Origin: Undaria pinnatifida
Lineage: Eukaryota; Sar; Phaeophyceae; Laminariales; Alariaceae
Direction: 5' to 3'
DNA: 64,000 nt
Assembly: GCA_012845835.1 (NCBI GenBank)
Contig: JABAKD010000010.1
Span: 14,007,401-14,071,400, forward strand
Shown: piece by piece, positions 1 to 12,100 of the stretch
Position numbering within the stretch: the first letter of the stretch is position 1
Layout: every line of letters begins with the position of its first letter
Translations under genes and position numbers: made by a program
The notes under the pieces: model-generated
Told to the model about the DNA's origin: nothing
What the model saw: the letters and a program-made list of their open reading frames with translations, nothing else
Databases searched by the model: none

Positions 1-52
1 CACTTTTGCCTCTCCCGGAACGGCGTGACGTTTTGTTTTTTCTCTTGAGCAG

Positions 53-184
53 GTGGAGCTGAAGAACAAAGACGACTGGATCAAGATCAACGCCGGGCAG
101 CACACGCTCATGAGAGTGCTATACACGCCCGAGATGATGAAGCGCCTCGAGGCCGGCGTGCGCGACAGGACGCTAGCCCCCGAG
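53..184 (+). CDS. Aminopeptidase exon A
   Basis: Forty-four codons after a pyrimidine-rich acceptor (CTCTTGAGCAG), ending at a GTGTGT donor, phase 0. It carries the [18 protein letters not shown] segment, the beta-sandwich to helical-domain junction of M1 enzymes. The window starts 52 bases upstream inside an intron. Confidence 0.9.
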
Positions 185-3100
185 GTGTGTGGTGGTATGT
201 CCAGTGCAGGACACCAAAGAAACATGCAGTAGTTGCTGCCTGGCTGAGGCTGGCCTTGTTACGCGGGAGGCACCAGGCGTTTAATTGCACGTATGTGCAA
301 GGTTTTTAGATTTGCACGTACACTCAATACTGCCCCTGCCGACCTCGAGAGCAGGCCTCGAGCCCCCCAAAGGGGTGGGGTTGGGGTTAGGGTTGGGGTT
401 AGGGTTGGGGTTAGGGTTAGGGTTAGGGTTAGGTCTGGGGTCGGGTTGGTCTGGGCACCGCAACCGTCGTTTTGTGCGGACCTGCACATAGGAAGCCAAT
501 ACTGCCCCTGCCGACCGCGAGAGCAGACCTCGAGCCCCCAAAGGGTTAGGCTAGGGTTAGGGTCAGGTCTAGGGTCGGGTTGGTCTAGGCGGCGCAACCG
601 TCGTTTTGTGCGGACCTGCAAATAGGAACCCGCCATACATAAATCGCTTTTGAATTTACGTGCATATCTGGGAGGGGGGACACTTACTCCAGTAATACGG
701 CTTTCTGATTTTCTTATTCTCCTGCAATTACCGGCCTGCCTTCCTTTGTCTTATTTAGATATTAGGTGCTGCGTGTACTGCAGGGTGGCAGTGTGAGGAT
801 GGCGGTGTGTAAGCGACGGCATGAAAGTTGCGGCGTGTTGCGGTGTGCGGCGGTATATACCACATGGCGCGATCGGAAATCCAGAGCCGTGTATATCAGA
901 GAGTGACGCCCCCGCGTCTGCTGGGGTTGTCACCTGTGCTCCTGTAGAAGGGGACCCACCTTTTGGAGACTCACTTGTTGTGGTTGATGTGGGGTAAATT
1001 TTGCGGTTCTAGAAGGGTTATCCCAACCCGGATTTTTTGCGTCCAAAAACGAATGTGCCGGATAATCGTTTCTCGATCTACCCTTCCCTCCCCTCCCATC
1101 CCCTCCCCTTCCCCTCCCCCTCCCCTTCCCCTTCCCCTTCCCCTTCCCCTTCCCCTTCTCCTTCCCCTCCCCTCCCCTCCCCTCCTCTCCCCTCCCCTCC
1201 CCTCCCCTCCCCTCCCCTCCCCTCCCCTCCCCTCCCCTCCCCTCCCCTCCCCTCCCCTCCCCTCCCCTCCCCTCCCCTCCCCTCCCCTCCCCTCCCCTCC
1301 CCTCCCCTCCCCTCCCCTTCCCCTCCCCTCCCCTCCCCTCCCCTCCCCTCCCCTCCCCTCCCCTCCCCTCCCCTTCCCCTCCCCTCCCCTCCCCTCCCCT
1401 CTCCTCCCCTCCCCTCCCCTCTCCTCCCCTTCCATCCCTTCCCCTCCCCTTCCCCTCCCCTTCCCTTCCCCCTCCCCTTCCCCTCTCCTCCCCTTCCCCT
1501 CCCTTCCGTGCCGCACCGTACGGCGCCCCGGCCGCGAACGATTGTGTGTGTGTGTTTTTTTTTCAAGGACCGCGCTAGCATCGTGTCGGATGCGTACGCC
1601 TTGGTGAAGGCAGGCCGAATGGGTGCCGAGCAGCTGATCCGACTCCTACCCGCCTACAAGGAGGAGGACAACAGCACCGTGTGGAAGGCGATCGACTCTG
1701 TTCTCCTTGCGCTGGATAAGGTACTCTTATTCGGGTCGACTCTGTTTTGCTTGCACTTGATAAGCCACTGAAGAAGCAGGACACGATGTGGGTATGAGGT
1801 GCTGCTATGTGTGGTAGTAGAGTACTAGACTCGAGAAGGTACGGAAGCAGGATCCGATGTGGATGTAAGGTACTAGTAATATTATGAAGGTCGAGTCGGT
1901 TCTCCTTGCGCTCGATAAGGTACTGTTATACTTTGTATGGATACGGTACTTCTATTTGGTTCGACTTTAATTTTGCTTGCGCTTGATAAGGTACGGAAGG
2001 AGGACTCGATGTGGGTGTAAGGTAGTATTCTGTATGATATTCTAGACTCGATGAGGTACGTAAGGAGGACACGATATAGGTAAGGTACTAATACGTTGGT
2101 CGATTCGGCTCTCCTTGCGCCCGATACGGTACTATTACCCTTTGTATTGGATATGGAACTAGTAGTTGGGTCGACTTTTCTTTGCTTGCGCTTGATGAAC
2201 GACGGAAGAAGCAGGACACGATGTGGATATAAGGTACTATTACGTGTGATAGTAAAGTACTAGACTCGAGAAGGTACGGAAGCAGGATACGACATAGAAA
2301 AGGTACTAATAATATTATATAGGTCGACTCGGTCCTCTTTGCGCTCGATAAGGCACGGCGGCAAGACACTCAAAAGTGGAACACTCGATAGGAGACATCA
2401 GGATACTCTCGTACAAGGTACATAGAGTGAGACTCGAAAGGGTAAAACTCTCTCCGTGCCCGTTAACATTTTGTTGTTTGTTTTGCGTTTTGTTTACTGG
2501 TGCTGTCCTGCCAGATCCTGAAGGCAGACGAGAAGATGCACGGGCACTTCTCCAAGCTGGCCGCCGGTCTGCTGGCGCCAATCGCGAGCAAGGTGGGCTG
2601 GGAGCCTAAGGACGAAGACGGGCACTCCGGCAAGCTATTGAGGGCGACCGTCATCGAACTGCTCGCCACGTGAGTCGACGAGGATGGTGTGCCTCAATAG
2701 GGGTACTAACTGTACCTTTTTTTGGCCGGAAGACATGTGTGGGGTATATAGCTCCTTAAGTAATGAAAAAAAACAAAGAGTTTTGGGTGAGATATAGAAC
2801 CCCTTTAGAGCCCCAAAAAACCCTCCCGATACTAACTTCAAGTAATTGAAAAAAAAAGTGTCCAGTTGCAAAGGCGTTAAGTTAGGAGCTCCGGAAAAAA
2901 AAAAGTTGCGCCTCTGCCGTAGTATGTGTCTCAGCTAAGGAGACTCAAAACAAAAAGGTACACCCTAATCGTATTTTGCGTCCTTTTTTTTTCCCCGGCT
3001 TTCAATGTGTTTTTCGTCGATCATCGTCGCTTTTGTTATTCGTTCTTTTCCTCGTTGATTGTTTTTCTTCGATCATGGTCGCTTGTTTCATTCGTTGTTT

Positions 3101-6100
3101 TCCTCGTTGATCAATGTCGACTCGTTGCGCGTTCAGGTTCTCCGCGAACTCGCCGGAGGTGCAGGAGCAGGCGCAGAGCCGGTTCTTAGCGCACATCAGC
3201 AACCCGAAGGAGGGCAAGGCTCTCCCCAGCGAGTACGCAGTCCCCGTGTACAAGATCGTTCTGAAGACCGGCGGGCAGCTCCAATTCGACCAGGTACTGC
3301 CGAGAAGTCTTTACTTTCCTCTGCGCGCGGTTTGCTCGAGTTCCTGTGTCAAGTAGTTATGCCTACCAAGAATAGGAATATCCCTGTTCAGTTAGCAAGT
3401 CGGCTGGCGGGCAGCTCCAACAATTCGACCGGGTACTGCCGAAAACTCTTACTTTTCACTTTTTTTTAGGCGAAGTTTGTTCGAGTTCCTGTGTCGAGTA
3501 TGTATGCCCACCAGGTAGGAATTCCTTTGTTCGGGTAGCGAGTCGGCTGGCGAGCGAAGTGAGCCTAAACATTAAACGTAACGCACTAACAGTACTATGA
3601 TACGAGTATTGTGTGTACAATGCCAATATTAACACCAACAACCATCACGGTGCGACAAGAATTGCACCGGTATCGTTGCACGAAGTCGTTGATTTCCCTC
3701 CTCCCACTCCCAGCACTCGCACTCCCAGCACTCGCACTCCCAGCAGAGTCCGATTAACCCCAGACACCGTAGAATACTAATGATGTACCCGCACGGGTGT
3801 TTGTAGAGACCTGTGGTATGCATGGACGAAAATCGTTCGAGCGAAAGCGGTGCTGACGGCGGTGTGTTATTTCCGGGATACGTTTTTTTCTGCTGAGCCT
3901 GCAAGGCTGTGTGTTGTCTTGCTTGTTGTGGCGAGGTTATGTTCGATTTTTTGTTTCAAGTGTTTACTTCTACATATTTCTCTGGGTTTTCGGTGAGTGT
4001 TACACTTTATTCCAGCTAAGTCTATACCTGGTATGAGACAATAGCACATTTAGTGAAGCGTCTTAGGACTGTCGTTAGCTTTCTGTATAGTTCTCCAACG
4101 GTTGCCAACCGTAAAAAAAAAAAATCGAAGAAACCCCTTTTGTGTTGTTTGCCACTACGCATGTGGCCTCGGGTGTTTGTTTTTTCGTTAAAGTCGTTGC
4201 GTCATAGCGCGGAATGGCCTGGTTGGCTGAAATAGTGTTTGGAGTTTTCACGGGCGTTCTTATCCAATGATAGGCGTGAACTTCGTATAGGTGGAGAGTC
4301 TTGCCCCCGCGCCCGGCACGCAGAAAACAGTTGACTCCTTCTCCGTTTTTGGTATCAAGTATAGTCTCCATACCGTCGTCACCCTTCGTTTGCCTCTGCG
4401 GTTGCCTTCGCTTGTCTTCGCCGCCGCTCTCCCTCGGTGATCTTTCCTTTTGTTGTCCCTCGGTGTTAGTTGTCGTTTGTTGTCCCTCGATGTACTTTTA
4501 TTATTCTGTTCCCTATAGTCTAACTTTATTTTTGTTGTCTCTCGATATCCTGTGTTATTTATGTGGTCCCCTTTGGTGTTACTTTCGGTTTGTTGTTATT
4601 TTCTTGTGTTTGTCCGTCGATCTTCGTTTCTTTTCTTGACCCTTGTAATTATTTTCTGTTTTGTTATCCCTCCCTCTCTCCCTCTCTCCCTCTCTCCCTC
4701 CCTCCTCCCTCCCTCCCTCCCTCCCTCCCTCCCTCCTCCCTCCCTCCCTCCCTCCCTCCCTCCCTCCCTCCCTCCCTCCCTCCCTCCCTCCCTCCCTCCC
4801 TCCCTCCCTCCTCCCTCCCTCCCTCCCTCCCTCCCTCCCTCCCTCCCTCCCTCCCTCCCTCCCCTCCCTCCCTCCCTCCCTCCTCCCTCCCTCCCTCCCT
4901 CCCTCCCTCCCTCCCTCCCTCCCTCCCTCCCTCCCTCCCTCCCTCCCTCCCTCCCTCCCTCCCTCCCTCCCTCCCTCCCTCCCTCCCTCCCTCCCTCCCT
5001 CCCTCCCTCCCTCCCTCCCTCCCTCCCTCCCTCCCTCCCTCCCTCCCTCCTCCCTCCCTCCCTCCTCCCTCCCTCCCTCCCTCCTCCCTCCCTCCCTCCC
5101 CTCCCTCCCTCCCTCCCTCCCTCCCTCCCTCCCTCCTCCCTCCCCTCCCTCCCTCCCTCCCTCCCCTCCTCCCTCCCTCCCTCCCTCCCTCCCTCCCTCC
5201 CTCCCTCCCTCCCTCCCTCCCTCCCTCCCTCCTCCCTCCCTCCCTCCCTCCCTCCCTCCCTCCCTCCCTCCCTCCGGGTGTCCTACATTATTGTGGTTTT
5301 CACCATGGATGGAACTAAATAATGTGTGTGTGTCTCTGCTCCCTCCTCCCTTCCTCGGTCTTATTTACCTGGTATGTTCTTTTTGTGCAGCTTATGGGGC
5401 TCCTGGAGCAGTGCGAGACTCAGGCGGAACGCAAGATGATCTACACGTCGATTGGATCCTGCCCCACCGCGGCGATGAAGAGCCAGGTCCTCGAGTGGAC
5501 CGTCTCTTCGGTGAAACTGCAAGACTTCTTCTACCCGCTCAACAGGCAAGACCTGGAGGAGGCTGGGAGAGGGGAACGGGGGGTTGGGGGGTTGGGACGG
5601 ATTTACAATATCTTTGATTCCTCGTTGTTTTTTTGCAGGGCTATTAGCGGGTGAGATCACTTCTCGGGGGTCGGATCTCTACTCGAGGGTCGAATCACTA
5701 CTCAAGGGTCGGATCACTACTCGAGGGTCGGATCGAGTAAGGGTGACCCGGGCCGACCCGTACTGTTTGAAAACCTCCTGGCCCGACCCGACCCGACCCG
5801 ACCCGACCCGACCCGACCCGACCCGACCCGACCCGCGAGTTTATGAAACAAAGTCCGGACCCGACCCACGGGGCGGGTCATGTCATGACCCGTGAAAAGC
5901 GCTGTTTTTTTTTGCTAGGCAAAGCTTGGTTTACGACGCTGTCGTTCTGTTCGGACGCCCATTTTTATTTTCAAGACACAACTTTCAAAGCCGAGACCAG
6001 GGCCAGTACTTATTTTTTTAGATCGTCAACATTGTAAATCGTGGAAATTGCATTCCCCACCCTCTGCTGTCCCGTTCCTTTGCGAAGCCTTGTGATGAGA

Positions 6101-9100
6101 TGGGCGTTTTTCGCTGGGGGCATTGATATCGCACCTCAGTTATGAACCGGTCCCACACATCACATTATCTCTTTCTTCCATCCTCCCCTCCCCTCCCTCT
6201 ACCTATCTGATAGCGCACCTCAGTTGTGAACGTGTCCTCCTCTCCCCTCTTCCGTCCCCGCTCCCCGCTACTCTTCCCTTTCACCTCGCCGTTTGGAAAC
6301 CTTTCGTCTATATCTATCGTCTCCCCGAATCCCGAAACATTTTTAGTATACAAACTCCCAGTGAACGGTTCAGCTAATTCAGGGCGTTACCCGAAAAACG
6401 GTATATCGGGGTTGTTTTGTGCCATTTTCCGGTACAGAGGAAGTCTGTCACAAATACCACCCTGCAGGGGCTGCGTTCATTGGTCAAAGCACCGCTATGC
6501 CGGGATATGGCCCAAAAGGCCGGGTTACATCGGCTTATAGTCAATCACTTGCTCGGGTATCTTTTTTTTTTTCTGGCGATGAAGCGTTCATTTTCTGGAG
6601 TGCAGAGCACCGCTCGATACGGCTACCAGGCCGGGCAAAGTCCCGTGTCCCGAAAATGCTTAACTGCACGACAGATCAAATCCAGGCAACCGTTGAAACC
6701 GACGAGTCTACCGGAAATTCACGCCTGTGAAACCTCTCCCGCGGGTCTAGCTGTCTTGAGTGTAGCTAATAACGTGCCGAGATTTGAAGTGTTGCCTTTA
6801 TTCCTTGTTTATCCTTACGTATTTTGTTGAATGATTACCCTCTTTTTATCTCGTGCGGCTCTGCTCCTGCAGCGTTTCCTCCTCGGGCAAGCTGGGGCAG
6901 GACCTGACTTGGACGTTCTTCCAGGACAACTTTGAGAGGATCAAGACCATGCTCGCGAAGGCTTCCCCTTCCCTCATGGACGCGGTGATCTTGTTCTGCT
7001 GCGGCGGGTTCACCGAGGAGGGCAAGATGGAGGAGGTAAGCACTCTCTCACAGTAGTTGGGGCACGTTTTTTTTTTTGGCTTGCTTTTTTTTTTAGTCGC
7101 CGTGGTGCCGTGCGCGGCGTTCTTACTACTCATTATTTTCTTCCGCGAGTCGGACAGGTCAGATCCCTATTAAATGATCTATATGATCTATAGGATCTGT
7201 CTGGTCTATATGATCTGTATTATATGTATCATCTGTATTGTATGTATCATCTGTATGATCTATGTATTTCAGGGAAAACAGATCCCTGACGGATGCTACG
7301 ATAGAGGTATTTAGGTATACCTTTTTTTGGCTATTTTTTTTTTGTGAATGACGGGGCTCCTTAACCCAAAATCGTCGAAAAATCGGCCAAAAAAAAGAAC
7401 ATGATTCTCGTTGTGTAGCTAGGCCATGGGTATTTTTCATCCGGTGTACGAGTACAGTAGCGGTTTTGTTTTTCTCGAAGTCAGATTTTTTGGGAAAGGA
7501 CATGAAGGCTCCCAACTTGAGAAACCTCTATCGTAGCCCGAATTTCATTCCTTTTTTTTGCCGCTTTGATTTTGTTAACCTAGGCCATGGGACAGTTTCG
7601 TAGTGATACCAGGTACGCATGATTGGGTTTTTTCAACCGTTTCACCCCGGTGACGTCATTGTGACGTCATTGCGACGTCATTGTGACGTCGTTACGGGGC
7701 GCACTTCGACCGGTATGGTATTTCGTGTGGGTTAGGGTTAGGGTTAGGGAAAGTTCCATGATTTCAAAAATCCCAGTATGATGTCAGTCACCCCCGTGGG
7801 ATTGATGCTGATTGTTCATCGGGTTTCACCGTTGATTTTTATCAAAAATCAGATTTATGTGGGACTGTGATCCCTTTGTTCGTCGGTTTTCACGTTGATT
7901 TTTCTCAAAATCAGATTATGTGGAACTGTGATCCCTTTCGTAGCAGGTTTCTCTTCCTTAGTAAGATGTATGTTGTGGAGACTCGCCGAGGTGGGTTGTG
8001 TAGCCGCACTCTCGAAGGTCAACGGTGAGGAAACACCGCAGAGTTCCCCTCGAGGAGCCAGGATGGTCTTGAAAGATTATAGTGATAAGGAGGCGGTACG
8101 ATCTAGGGAACAGGGCCAGGTATCCACACTTATTAATAGAAAAAGAAAAAATAGTTCCCAAGTGGTTAGGAGCCTCAGAACGAAAAATCGTGCAAGTCTA
8201 CCGTAGCATGTATGTGTTCCATGGTCAAAATGATCTGCATGGTCTACAGATCTGCATGGTCTACAGATCTGCATGGTCTACAGATCTGCTTGGCCCATAG
8301 ATCTGCATGACCGATAGATCTTCATGTCCTATATATCTGCATGGCCTATATATAGATCTGCATGGCCTATATATATCTGCATGGCCTATAGATCTGCGTG
8401 GCCTATAGATCTGCATGGCCTATAGATCTGCATGGCCTATAGATCTGCATGGCCCATAGATCTGCATGGCCCATAGATCTGCATGGCCTATAGATCTGTA
8501 TGACCTATAGATATGCATGGCGCACAGATTTGCATGGCCTATAGATCTGCATGGCCTATAGATCTGCATGGCCAACCAATCTGCATGGCCAACCAATCTG
8601 CATGGCCAACCAATCTGCATGCCCTATAGATCTGCATCTCCTAAAGATCCGCATGGCCTATAGATCTTCATGGCCTATAGATCTGTATGGCCTATAGATC
8701 TTCATGGCCTATAGATCTGCATGCCCTATAGATCTGCATGGCCTATGGATTATGTTGCCGGGTGCCAACCGGACGGTCTAAATAGTCTAAACACCTGTTC
8801 CTGGGTTGGATGTGTACTACGCAGATCCAGCACACCATATCAATGCGATAGGTATAAAACCAGTGAATAGATTATCTAGATCGGGATCCATTCATAATTT
8901 ATTTAAATATAGATCGTGATCTGTGCTGTAGATGATCTAGATCGTGATCTATTAATAGACTATCTAGATCGCGATCCATTCGTAGATTATCTAGATCGTG
9001 ATCTATTTATAGATTATCTAGATCGTGATCCTTTCGTAGATTATCTAGATCGTGATCTATTAATAAATTATCTAGATCGTGATCCTTTCGTAGATTATCT

Positions 9101-12100
9101 AGATCGCGATCTGTTTGAGGTGTGTATTATTTCGAGTGAACGTAATTTTATCGCGTTGACGGCGCCAAAACAGCAACACCCCTTTGCGAGTGGCCTGAAC
9201 CGTTCGCCGACCACCAACACCCGTACCAAAGTTGACGGTGGTTATGACCTTGTTCTTCTGCTGCGGCGGCTTCACTGAAGAGGACAAGATGGAGGGCGTT
9301 AATCTGGCTACGCCATCGGGGTTGGAGTTTTTTTGGAGACTGGGGTATCGTTGGGGTACTCGGTTTAAGAGCTTCCACAATAAGAGAACCCGGTTCAAAA
9401 GCGTCCACAATCAGGGGAAAAAGTTTACTCAAAGTTTTTACCCCTTTCGGGTCCTATTGTATCACCAATAACACGACAAGTGCGATTTTTTCAGCCGTCT
9501 AAGCAGAGCGTGAGACACTAAACGGGTGCCACGATGGTGCGAACGCGTGTCGTGCAGCTCGGCGTATTTCAGTTCGGACACGTTCCGTACCCCAGCCAGC
9601 AGCCCGGGCTTCTTTTCGGGCGGCTCGAGACTGTAATCCTCATTTTTTGGTTGGACATGTTTTCCCCTTGACGCCCCAAACGGGTTAGATCAGAGCGGTC
9701 AAAAATTGGCTTGTCACGTCGTGTGACGCCTAAACCAAAACTTGTGTGATACCACCCAATCTGAGACTAGAGCGGTAAGCCTTGTCTGCTCCGAGGGTCC
9801 TGGCTCTCTATTAATCTTGTTGATACCCCCCATGTATGTTTGGGACCCTCCATGCATAGCGACTGAAATAAAAATAAGACGAGTATGGTCTTGTCAACCT
9901 GCTAGGAAACAGCGTGCAGCAGGTTGAGTCGAGTATCACCACGCGGCGCTCGTGATGTACAGGTACAGGTCCTGCGGTGCGTACACCCCCTCCTGCGTGA
10001 ATTGTCCCGGCTGCTTCGTACTGGCAGACGCTGCAATCGTCATGTCGTAGAAGTTATTTTTACATACGCCAGCTCTTTTTTTTGTGAGTTCGATCATCAT
10101 AATGGTCGATGCTCATCTTCGTATCGTGTGGGCAGGCGCTGCCATCGTCATTTTATAGAAATGATTTCAGATACATCATATTTTGTGAGTTCGATCAACG
10201 TAACGGTCGATAAGACTCATCTTTGCAGGCTGAGTGGTGATACCTCGGCCACGCGTTTTTACAGATGTGTTTTCCTCTCTGAAGATATAGGTCAATGACT
10301 CGTGATTCGTTTTCGACATGATTTACCTCTAGCACCCCAAATGGTTTGCGAAGTAAACAAGATATAGAGTCGTTTGAGCTGGTTGCTTGTGTGGTGGCTC
10401 TCATCACTCTTTCGTCAGTTTTTTTCAAGTTTTTTTTTGTTCTTTTTTTTATCCTCCGGCGGACTCGCAAGGGTTTTTTTGTTGTTTTACCTGGTGGAAG
10501 TATATGCTTGCAGGAACGCCTGTGCTGCCCCCTTTACACTAGCGACACTCCTCCGGATTCCAAGCCAACCATATCCCAAAGAGGAAGCTTGCAGGGTTTA
10601 GTAGATTTTACCTGGGGGGCTTCGCCGCGGCGGGCTGACGCCTGCCTGCGGCTCCGCGCATGCCCGTAAGACGGGTATAGTAAACGAAACGGAGAGGGAC
10701 CGTAGAACCGACAAGTTGGCGCCAAGGGGTACGGTGTGGTATTAAATCAGTTCATAGCACTGCAAGAATGAGGGGGAGCGAGTGTGGAGGGGTTTTGTAT
10801 ATATTGAATGGAGAAAGCAAAGGAACGGTCGGGAGGACGAGACATCCTTGATAATCGTATCATGTGCCAGACACGTACGAATACCGGCGGGTAGTATAGC
10901 AGGACTACTACAACATCAGCAGCAGTAGTCGCCATCCCCACTTCGTACTTCGAACGTACTGCTGCTGTATCATCGTTTCTAACAGTACAACCATATGTAC
11001 TTGGACCTCTGTACTCTCTTCTCCCCTGTATGCGAGTACTCCTGTGTATGTATTGGCCACGAGACTCATGAATCACGCAGCTTGCAACGTTGAATCTAGA
11101 CCGCTCAACTGTTGGAACTCAGTATCGACCGCTCAACTGGTCGAACTCACAGATGACGTGTTGGAAACAATTTTGCAAAAAACGAGTACAGCACACCCTG
11201 CCGGCCGGCAGCCCGGGCACGGTGCAAGCACGCCCGAGGCCTCCTCCGACACAGTCGGGGTCGCAGAGCAAGATGAGGGAGTTTCGGGCCTGGGAGTGAT
11301 CCTCATCGCAAGCTAGCACGGCAAAAGCTCAAAAATACGTCTATGAAAAGCTGTGGAGCCTTCTCCGAGCAGCAGCTGCAATTTTGTACTTGTTTCTACT
11401 AGACCCGGCGATATCTGCAAGTCTTTGTGAGTCATGGAACTCTGACAGAGTGGGCTGATGCTATCTTGCATCGAGGAATATGCGCAGCGTCCCCGGTGGT
11501 CTAGTGGTAGAGCTCGTTACTACGAAGGCCGATTTCGCGAGCTTAGCCCCTGTCCCCGAGATATTTTTTATCTTATGGAATAAATGTCATGGAGTAATCG
11601 TGTAACACGCCCACCACCTAGCACCCGAATCGCGAGATTTGAAGAACGGGCAGAATCGGGTGAGCAGCAGGGTCGGTGGAGGAGTGAACCTCTCGTTGTT
11701 TACCGATACGACAAGCCTTCGCTTGGGTGGTGTTCGGCATCGTGTATATCATGTTTGTCGGGTACCTCGCTTACTGAAAATATATATTTATAGACATCAG
11801 CTATATATGAGATCGAAGAGTTCGTTCTCATCTGTGCAAGGTTTCTATCGCGCGTGTGATGGGCGTAGTCTGTCTTCATGAAGGATAGTAGATCGGTGAA
11901 GTCCTCTTAGTGCTAGCTAATACCAGGGTTACAGGGTGGCTTTACAAAGACTTACCGGTGTAGTCAGGTATCGGTTCGATGGATGGGCGCTGGGGGGGGG
12001 GGGGGGGGGGGCAGGCGCAATGTCGTCTGGCGTACCGTTTATTTCTGTCTTCGGTGCCGCCCTCGCCGACACGACTCGTGGATAATAAGTCTCTTCATTC

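Noticed and set aside
971-1607. Long Ser/Pro/Leu and Gly/Arg/Glu open frames on both strands
   Set aside because: Entirely a product of the CCCCT pentanucleotide tract.
4552-5617. 250-318-residue SLPP-rich frames
   Set aside because: Open in all three plus frames because of (CCCT)n; no coding signature.
8229-8760. CRISPR-like array
   Set aside because: Direct tandem units with no unique spacers, in a eukaryotic intron.
8916-9278. Apparent 120-residue DRD.F.DYL repeat protein
   Set aside because: The 27-bp DNA repeat keeps any frame open; intronic position.
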